From Fidelibacterota bacterium (GTDB taxonomy: Bacteria > Fidelibacterota > Marinisomatia > SCGC-AAA003-L08 > GCA-002704045): DNA of 11,581 bases. The DNA lies in the NCBI GenBank assembly GCA_002704045.1, contig PAFF01000090.1, positions 4,396 to 15,976 of the forward strand, given 5' to 3'. This document shows, one piece after another, positions 7,801 through 11,581 of this stretch. The position numbers and the translations under genes are program-made. The notes beneath the pieces are model-generated. The model saw only the letters and a program-made list of their open reading frames with translations, was not told the DNA's origin and did not search any database. Position 1 is the first letter of the stretch, and every line of letters begins with the position of its first letter.

Positions 7801-10800
7801 GAGATATATGTTCTGATGTTGTATCAGCAACATCATCAAGTACAGATTGTGGAGGTGGTGATGAAAGTGGTCCAACCGTGATTGCTACTCACGATATGCC
7901 TCCAGAACTAGTTAAGAACTTTAATCCTAGCCCAGACAATTTTATTCAAACTCGCGAAGAGCTAACTGGCTTTGATGTTTTGAGATCTGATATTGTGGGA
8001 GGACCATACACATCAATTGCATCTGTTGGGTCTGATGTAACTAGTTATACTGATGCAGAAGTAATGAATGGAAGTACATATTATTATGTGGTTACAGCTG
8101 TATATGATATAGGAGAATCGGATCCGTCAAATGAGGCTTCAGCCACACCAATGAATACAGTAATTTTAACTTTATCTGATGCTGTGGTTGTAAGTGGAGA
8201 AAATGTACAAGTTGATTTTGGATTAACCAATGTTGAAAACATAGCTAGCATGCAATTTGATTTGATTGATGTGCCAGATTTCTTAGAAATAAGTAGTATT
8301 TCTGTTTCAGATGCTGTGCCCTCAGATTGGACAGTTGATTTCAGTGAACAGGCAAATGGTAGTGCTAGAATAACTAGCTCATCATCAGATGGTACATTTA
8401 TTGAGCCTGGAACTTGGACATCTTTGATTGGTATTGAGTTTTCTACTTTAGCGGATTTTCCTTCAGTTGTATCATTATGTCCTGCTTTAGAAAGTTTTAC
8501 AGATGCCCTAGGTCAGGAATTTTTTGTTGATGGAACCTGTTCAAGTATTGATGTCTCAATTGGATACAATGTTGCACTGGATATTGATGTATCTACAGCA
8601 ACTGCAGATGTTTTAGAAGATGTCATAGTTGATCTATTTATTAATACAGATGAACCAGTAACTAATATATCTGTACAGCTAACTGATACCCCAGAATCTG
8701 TAGGATTTGTTGCAATTGATGCTGGTTCTGATTTACCTGATAGTTGGACCTGTAGTGCAACAACTGCTGGTCAAGTTAACTGTAGTGGATCTGACGCTTT
8801 TTCAGGTTCAGGAATTTTTGCAACGGTATACGGTTTAGTAAATGAAACAGCGTTTGCTGCTTTAGTTGAATTTAATTACAGTTCTGCTTTAATCATTGAT
8901 GCTTCAGGTAGTGGTCTTTATGTTGCTGAATATGGTTCTGATACTTTTGAAGTTTATCCTGGATTCCTTCTTGCTCCAATGAATTTAGTTGCAGAATCAG
9001 GACAAGATGGTGAAGTTCCTCTATCTTGGCAAGGAATGCCAGATCCTGTTTGGCTTGGATATGATAATGGTGGAAACTATACTGGAGTTGGTACCGGAGG
9101 TGCTGCTGATTTTGATGTTGCAATCAAATTTGATCAAGACCAGTTATCAGAATATCCAGGTATGAATGTATCTAAGGTAAGATTTTTCCCAACCGAGGCA
9201 AGTTGTGAATATTCTGTTAGAGTTTGGTATGGAGATGCATTGGTTGTCGATCAATTAGTACCAGAAGTAATAATTGGTGACTGGAACGAAATTATATTAG
9301 ACGAATCTATTCCTTTACCTGGGAATGGTGATTTATATATTGGCTATAGATCTAACACAACAACAGGATATCCTGCTGGAGCTGATGGTGGTCCAGCGCT
9401 TGCTGGTTATAGTGATTTAATTTCACTAAGTGGTGGTGGATGGACAAGTATGTCTGAGTCATATGCATTAAATTACAATTGGAATATTAATGCCTACGTA
9501 ACATCTCCTTTTGGACAAGTTGCACAGCTAAATCCTATTGAAACTATTTCAGGTAAAACTGAAGGTGAAATTAAACAGTCAAATATTATAAATAATGAGA
9601 ATACTCACCATGGAATGGCTTTGATTTCTAGTCCAGAATCGAAAATTAATATTTGGTCAGATAATATTAATAGAGATATAGCATTAACTGGATATAACGT
9701 TTACCGATCAGATATATCAGGTTCAAGCTATTCAATGATTGGATCAACAGATGGTTCAACTACTGAATATCTTGATACTGATGTTATAAATGGTAATACA
9801 TATTATTACGTGGTTGCATCAGAATATGATAATCAATTTGTATCGGATTATTCAAACGAAGATGATGCAATGCCTATGTCATGGGTTACACTTGATTTAT
9901 CAGGAGGAAGTGTTCAGAATGGAGATGAAATAACACTTTCATTTTCTTTAACAAATGAATCTCCGGTAGCAGGAGTACAATTTGATTTAGTTGATTTGCC
10001 TGATTATTTATATTTTGAAAGTGTTGAAACTACTGATAGAGTACCTTCAAATTATTTATTCCAGGGTACAGAGCAAGGTGAGGGTAATGCTAGGGTGATT
10101 GGATTTTCATTAACAGGTGAAACGATAGCTGCAGGAGATGGTCCAATATTAGAAATTACATTTGGAACTGCAGCAAGTATGCCGGCTGATGTAGAAGTTT
10201 GTACTACAAATGAATCTTTTGCTGATGTTTCAGGCAATCCATTTCCTGTGTACTCTGATTGTTCAATTGTATCAGTTGATGTAGAAAGTGTGAATGCATA
10301 TGTTAGTACCGTTTCAGAGCCAGTTGACCAGGGCGAAACATTTGAAGTAACTATTTCAGTTGAAAGTCCAGTTGATTTATATGGTTTTCAATTGGAGATA
10401 GATGATACGCCTGAGTCAATAACAGCTATTGATGTTCAGCCAAGTCCCTTGTTAAATGATTTGGGTATTTTTGAATGGAATGAACTTGATGGTTATGTAA
10501 ATACATTATGGTTTACTTTAGACCTTACTGCACTTACAGAATCAGGAGATTTATTCACAATTACATATCAAGTCAATAATGATGCAGATGATGGCATTAC
10601 TGATATTTGTTTTAAGCCTACATCAGTTTTTTCAGATGAAAATGGAGTGCAAGTATTTACACAATACGAATGTAGTAGTGTTACAATAGGTGTGCCTGAT
10701 GTATTTTTATCATTAGAGCAAACCTCCTCATCAACATATGAAATTCATATGGATAATACTGGATTGGTCTCAGGAGCTCAATTTTCGATTTCAGACAACC

Positions 10801-11581
10801 CTGAAATGTTATCATTTGTCTCTCTTGAAACTACAGACCGTGTGCCTGGAACTTTTATATTTCAAGGTAATGATGTAGAAGGTGCCACTACATTGGTTGG
10901 ATTCTCTTTGGCAGGATCTTCAATTGAGCCTGGGGCTGGATCAATTGCTACTATTACCGTTGATCATTCTATGATGGAAGGAATGACTGAATTATGCTTT
11001 GATTCTTATGTCTTATCTGATCCAAACGCTAGTCCTTGGTATACATCAACTCAATGTTTAGATTTTATGGTACCATTTGTACCTTCAACGGTTACACAAG
11101 AGCTTGTAATGAATGCATATATGTTAAACTCGGTTTCATTTAATGTTATTCCTGAAGATGCATCAATAGAATCTAATTTAGGTGATGCGCCAATACTTCT
11201 CATGAGCGATGATAACGGAGATTTTTATGCACCATCATTTGGTGTTAATCAGATTGGTGATTTAAGTCTTGAGGGTTATAAATGTTTCATTTCTGGTGCA
11301 TCTGACTACACTGTATCTGTTACTGGTCAACCAGTAGAGCAGACAACCTCTTTGACTTTAGAAGCTTACAAGTTAAATCTATTACCATATCTTCCACAGA
11401 TGGAGATGTCATCTGACGATGTTTTTGGTGATTATTATGATAACATACTGTTAATATCAAACGATATGGGTCAGTTCAATGCTCCATCTTTTGGTGTATA
11501 TCAAATCACTACAATGTCACCGGGCGAAGCATATTCAATATTCCTAAGTGGAGCGAGTGATGTTGATTTTAGTTATCCTGT
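4770..11581 (+). CDS. Giant secreted multidomain protein (cohesin-like, DUF4397-like, FN3), 3'-partial
   Basis: One frame runs from the ATG at 4770 to the window edge without a stop: 2270 full codons plus two bases, so the C-terminus is missing. Residues 1-22 are a Sec signal peptide. Modules then follow in this order: cohesin-like C1, GCTD motif, two DUF4397-like domains, cohesin-like C2, FN3-1, FN3-2, FN3-3, C3, C4, FN3-4, C5, C6, C7, and two copies of an ~83-residue repeat. FN3-2, FN3-3 and FN3-4 each seem split by an inserted module. The composition is acidic and rich in Ser, Thr, Asn and Gly with few Lys or Arg, as in calcium-rich extracellular proteins. No catalytic domain is recognised. 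Such proteins in this lineage commonly end with a type IX secretion sorting domain, which would lie beyond the edge. Likely role: surface adhesin, scaffold or matrix protein (inference). The exact function is unknown. Confidence 0.95.
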   Translation, partial: MFSSTKNYLTAILIAVFSFINAQSVSLSFGTVDESSGTMEILMSNDVEVAGFQFNLSGATITGASGGSSTDNGFSTSTGGSTVLGFSFSGSTIPAGSGVLTILEFSDLGTFSCIEDVVISGLEGANLDVNVGDCIGDPPIFGCTDSSACNYNADATDDDGSCTFAEDFYDCDGNLTGALVQIVHNSASPTVDIYIDGSIVLEDFTYRSATPVLTMPASFNVGIAPTGASVIADFAFDLESGGSYVVVATGLLNNDDTPFDLAATASTFGASDGNVGLNVYHGSTDAPSVDVLADGSILVDGLMYSEFSGYVEVPASDYTIGIAPTGSDPIAEFLAPISGLSGGSAVVFASGFLNPSEADPAFGLFAALEDGTVLELPQISTINILYDSPLSFNGFQFNINGVTVLDASGGAADENGFTVSTGATTVIGFSLTGGSIEPGNGILTTVQVQGNPADACIESGVTSLVISNQSGEQLYSWVDNCLTINMNLPDPPQSPSNLTAMAMGNDIDLSWSASDNADGYYVYQDGIMSDMTSGTSYTSYDLSFSTTYNFCVSAFNAGGESAQSCVDATTDEAPPEPLIAPENLTAEAGDEVVLLSWDDPPGEVAGTLTVNLTTDQYATETSWELVDASGTLVASNPALANETEYSNDFELEAGSYTWTIFDSWGDGICCGYGYGGYQLLLDGVEIANGGEFGAEESVQFSTDGMLISIETGYYVEFHNYEKGEYVNNWQSFEVEYSVQEFHNVDRDLIGYNIYRSNVSGSGYVNVGSTDVNTTTYLDEGLMNESTYYYVVSAIYDGGESDFSNEVSATPMPYVPDPATNLVAEAGDGLVDLSWGSPGGFGGFPACPDGSAEYVDCAGTCFNNADCADGTYDGCVEGNNTWLGDGFCDDGAFNLVFWLPNNECPEYGNDCGDCGAFDPDIDDPGGVCGGTGGTEDCTSIDNFNVTSPEDCLENTNYFSMTWDGGCTITTMNYGVYDVNENPLDLTGTNFNGTLSFYGFGPGETYLFEVCAGDICSDVVSATSSSTDCGGGDESGPTVIATHDMPPELVKNFNPSPDNFIQTREELTGFDVLRSDIVGGPYTSIASVGSDVTSYTDAEVMNGSTYYYVVTAVYDIGESDPSNEASATPMNTVILTLSDAVVVSGENVQVDFGLTNVENIASMQFDLIDVPDFLEISSISVSDAVPSDWTVDFSEQANGSARITSSSSDGTFIEPGTWTSLIGIEFSTLADFPSVVSLCPALESFTDALGQEFFVDGTCSSIDVSIGYNVALDIDVSTATADVLEDVIVDLFINTDEPVTNISVQLTDTPESVGFVAIDAGSDLPDSWTCSATTAGQVNCSGSDAFSGSGIFATVYGLVNETAFAALVEFNYSSALIIDASGSGLYVAEYGSDTFEVYPGFLLAPMNLVAESGQDGEVPLSWQGMPDPVWLGYDNGGNYTGVGTGGAADFDVAIKFDQDQLSEYPGMNVSKVRFFPTEASCEYSVRVWYGDALVVDQLVPEVIIGDWNEIILDESIPLPGNGDLYIGYRSNTTTGYPAGADGGPALAGYSDLISLSGGGWTSMSESYALNYNWNINAYVTSPFGQVAQLNPIETISGKTEGEIKQSNIINNENTHHGMALISSPESKINIWSDNINRDIALTGYNVYRSDISGSSYSMIGSTDGSTTEYLDTDVINGNTYYYVVASEYDNQFVSDYSNEDDAMPMSWVTLDLSGGSVQNGDEITLSFSLTNESPVAGVQFDLVDLPDYLYFESVETTDRVPSNYLFQGTEQGEGNARVIGFSLTGETIAAGDGPILEITFGTAASMPADVEVCTTNESFADVSGNPFPVYSDCSIVSVDVESVNAYVSTVSEPVDQGETFEVTISVESPVDLYGFQLEIDDTPESITAIDVQPSPLLNDLGIFEWNELDGYVNTLWFTLDLTALTESGDLFTITYQVNNDADDGITDICFKPTSVFSDENGVQVFTQYECSSVTIGVPDVFLSLEQTSSSTYEIHMDNTGLVSGAQFSISDNPEMLSFVSLETTDRVPGTFIFQGNDVEGATTLVGFSLAGSSIEPGAGSIATITVDHSMMEGMTELCFDSYVLSDPNASPWYTSTQCLDFMVPFVPSTVTQELVMNAYMLNSVSFNVIPEDASIESNLGDAPILLMSDDNGDFYAPSFGVNQIGDLSLEGYKCFISGASDYTVSVTGQPVEQTTSLTLEAYKLNLLPYLPQMEMSSDDVFGDYYDNILLISNDMGQFNAPSFGVYQITTMSPGEAYSIFLSGASDVDFSYP
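4836..5180 (+). other. Cohesin-like beta domain C1 (aa 23-137)
   Basis: The segment begins with SVSLSFGTVDESSGTMEI, contains VAGFQFNLSGATITGASGG and VLGFSFSGSTIPAGSGVL, and ends with a cysteine pair C113/C134. The 'aGfQFnl ... vlGFSfsGstIpaGsGvL' pattern matches cohesin-type domains, which bind dockerins in cellulosomes but occur widely as extracellular beta-sandwiches. It closely resembles C2 (5904-6230). Confidence 0.65.
5193..5291 (+). other. GCTD cysteine motif (aa 142-174)
   Basis: This is a short module of the form GCTDSSACNYNADATDDDGS followed by C and, ten residues on, DCDGN. GCTDxxAxNYNxxATxDDGSC modules recur in secreted proteins of marine Bacteroidota and Marinimicrobia. It has four cysteines and a run of aspartates that could bind calcium. 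It links C1 to the DUF4397-like pair. Confidence 0.8.
5301..5903 (+). repeat. Two tandem DUF4397-like domains (aa 178-274 and 275-378)
   Basis: The first unit opens VQIVHNSASPTVDIYIDGS and the second, from 5592, opens VGLNVYHGSTDAPSVDVLAD. Both continue with a yS.y..VPas.y.iGIAPTGs.piA.f segment and then a hydrophobic strand (SYVVVATGLLN and SAVVFASGFLN). The 'vrvvHaspdApavDvyvdG' start is the signature of DUF4397, an extracellular beta domain of unknown function. The copies are clearly homologous but well diverged. Confidence 0.8.
5904..6230 (+). other. Cohesin-like beta domain C2 (aa 379-487)
   Basis: This is a second copy of the C1 type: FNGFQFNINGVTVLDASGG, TVIGFSLTGGSIEPGNGIL, and a cysteine pair C456/C481. 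It lacks a well-defined first strand compared with C3-C7, so C1 and C2 form their own subtype. Confidence 0.6.
6240..6479 (+). other. Fibronectin type III domain FN3-1, uninterrupted (aa 491-570)
   Basis: It opens PQSPSNLTAMAMGNDIDLSW and continues NADGYYVYQDG, then TSYTSYDLSFSTTYNFCVSA and GGESAQSC. This is the full FN3 strand order in about 80 residues. It is the in-protein control for the three split FN3 domains that follow: here the LSW strand and the GYYVY strand are separated by only a few residues. Confidence 0.8.
6507..7199 (+). other. Split FN3-2 carrying a DSWGDGICC module (aa 580-810)
   Basis: The N-terminal half APENLTAEAGDEVVLLSW ends at W597. The C-terminal half restarts at 7011 with LIGYNIYRSN and continues through STYYYVVSAIYDGGESDFSNE. 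About 150 residues lie between. Residues 607-703 of the insert form a beta module with TSWELVD, SYTWTIFDSWGDGICC (DSWGDGICC at 662-670), GYGYGGYQLLLDG and VQFSTD, a glycine/aspartate-rich module recurrent in marine secreted proteins. A further stretch of about 45 residues (VEFHNYEKGEYVNNW) joins it to the second FN3 half. Confidence 0.7.
7302..7511 (+). other. Cys-rich block with LNR-like motif (aa 845-914)
   Basis: Nine cysteines fall in about 70 residues. The core TWLGDGFCDDGAF ... ECPEYGNDCGDCG resembles the Lin12-Notch repeat pattern (GDGxCDxxCN...CxxDGGDC), a small calcium-binding disulfide module. Spacing is not canonical, so 'LNR-like' is the safest label. The preceding DGSAEYVDCAGTCFN is the lead-in often seen with this module in marine bacterial proteins. 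Confidence 0.55.
7572..7850 (+). other. Nested FN3/Ig-like sandwich inside the FN3-3 insert (aa 935-1027)
   Basis: The segment has NFNVTSPEDCLENTNYFSMTW, then MNYGVYDVNENPLDL, then FYGFGPGETYLFEVCAGDIC and DVVSATS. The order W strand, Y-x-V-Y strand and GPGETYLFEV strand is FN3-like, but it is more Cys-rich than the other FN3 domains here. If correct, it is an FN3-like domain lodged inside the interrupted loop of another FN3. Confidence 0.45.
8160..8963 (+). other. Cohesin-like domains C3 and C4 (aa 1131-1265 and 1266-1398)
   Basis: C3 opens VILTLSDAVVVSGENVQVDF, contains IASMQFDLIDVPDFLEISS and ends with C1237/C1257. C4 begins at 8565 with NVALDIDVSTATADVLEDV, contains TNISVQLTDTPESVGFVAID and a close pair of cysteines in WTCSATTAGQVNCSG. 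C4 lacks the conserved C-terminal Cys pair found in the other six copies and is the most divergent member. Confidence 0.65.
8973..9875 (+). other. Split FN3-4 carrying a jelly-roll-like module (aa 1402-1702)
   Basis: The N-terminal half APMNLVAESGQDGEVPLSW ends at W1420. The second half restarts at 9684 with LTGYNVYRSD and runs through NTYYYVVASEYD to SNEDDAMP. The insert, residues 1427-1580, opens VWLGYDNGGNYTGVGTGG and contains FDVAIKFDQDQLSEYPGM, YSVRVWYGDALVVDQ, DWNEIILDESIPLPG, LYIGYRS and WNINAYV. This looks like the jelly-roll/adhesin-type domains seen in secreted FCB peptidases and adhesins; I cannot name the family with certainty. A linker of about 58 residues (9510-9683) rich in Asn, Glu and Ser follows it. 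Confidence 0.6.
9882..11078 (+). repeat. Three tandem cohesin-like domains C5, C6, C7 (aa 1705-2103)
   Basis: C5 (9882-10286) opens WVTLDLSGGSVQNGDEITLS with VAGVQFDLVDLPDYLYFES and Cys pair 1811/1831. C6 (10287-10697) has VDLYGFQLEIDDTPESITA and Cys pair 1947/1968. C7 (10698-11078) has VSGAQFSISDNPEMLSFVS and Cys pair 2076/2096. C5 and C7 share ETTDRVP followed by (L/I)FQG and GFSL(T/A)G, so they are closer to each other than to C6, which suggests an ancestral C5-C6 pair duplication. Confidence 0.7.
11094..11581 (+). repeat. Tandem ~83-residue repeat at the window edge (R1 aa 2109-2191; R2 partial)
   Basis: R1 is 11094-11342 and R2 starts at 11343 and is cut by the edge. Shared pattern: NAYMLN / EAYKLN, then LGD / FGD, ILLMSDDNGDFYAPSFGVNQI / ILLISNDMGQFNAPSFGVYQI (core ILL.S.D.G.F.APSFGV.QI), then Y..F(I/L)SGASD. 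R2 has two extra residues (YYDN region). Repeats of this type occur in tandem in large secreted Marinimicrobia/Bacteroidota proteins, usually not far from the C-terminus. More copies may follow beyond the window. Confidence 0.8.

Larger units (their letters stand above)
7212..8150 (+). other. Split FN3-3 carrying Cys-rich and nested Ig-like modules (aa 815-1127)
   Basis: The N-terminal half PATNLVAEAGDGLVDLSW ends at W834. The second half restarts at 7962 with LTGFDVLRSD and ends GESDPSNEASATP. The insert of about 227 residues contains a Cys-rich block (7302-7511) and a second, FN3-like sandwich (7572-7850), each listed separately. The rejoining sequence REELTGFDVLRS resembles that of FN3-2 (RDLIGYNIYRS) and FN3-4 (RDIALTGYNVYRS). 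Confidence 0.65.

Noticed and set aside
6706..10237. Other short open frames within the giant gene (6706-6894 -, 7135-7332 +, 8893-9123 -, 10052-10237 -)
   Set aside because: All are shadows of a continuous, domain-supported frame. Their translations are low-complexity and resemble no family.
4770..11581. Frameshift or pseudogene status for the giant gene
   Set aside because: I followed the frame through its modules at many points and found no break. Domain signatures continue in the same frame to the last base.
1..11581. CRISPR array, tRNA, rRNA, insertion sequence or phage genes
   Set aside because: No short regularly spaced repeats, cloverleaf, transposase or phage-type genes are visible. 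The repeats found are protein-domain repeats or the short intergenic pair.

Overview
The window is AT-rich, densely coding bacterial DNA with every gene on the + strand. The best reading is a marine member of the FCB group (Fibrobacteres-Chlorobi-Bacteroidetes and relatives), most plausibly Candidatus Marinimicrobia (SAR406). That rests on three things: an FCB-type SecA (two insertions in the motor region and a C-terminal GRN...YKKAEKLL tail instead of the zinc-binding tail), a signal peptide ending in NAQ, and a giant secreted protein built from modules I associate with Marinimicrobia and marine Bacteroidota (GCTDxxACNY, DSWGDGICC, GYNIYRS-type FN3, APSFGVxQI repeats). The taxonomic call is inference; no rRNA or tRNA gene is present.

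Layout: 1-384 is the 3' part of nusB (transcription antitermination), whose end overlaps the start of secA (368-3412, preprotein translocase ATPase) by 17 bases. After 52 bases comes a complete PLP-dependent cystathionine gamma-synthase/lyase family gene (3465-4604). A 165-base gap (4605-4769) is the only real intergenic region. It holds an 11-bp direct repeat with TTGACA cores, an AT-rich inverted repeat, a small hairpin and a clear ribosome binding site. From 4770 to the window edge runs one uninterrupted reading frame of at least 2270 codons with no stop, so it is 3'-partial.

The giant protein has, in order: a Sec signal peptide; a cohesin-like beta domain; a GCTD cysteine motif; two DUF4397-like domains; a second cohesin-like domain; an ordinary FN3 domain; three FN3 domains that each appear split at the same place by a different inserted module; four-plus cohesin-like domains between and after them (seven in total); and a tandem ~83-residue repeat at the window edge. 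Six of the seven cohesin-like domains carry a cysteine pair at matching positions.

Functionally, nusB and secA are housekeeping genes and the third is sulfur amino acid metabolism. The giant protein is exported (its signal peptide implies Sec) and probably acts at the cell surface or outside as an adhesin, scaffold or matrix protein. The nested FN3 architecture and the conserved Cys pair are the most unusual things seen.
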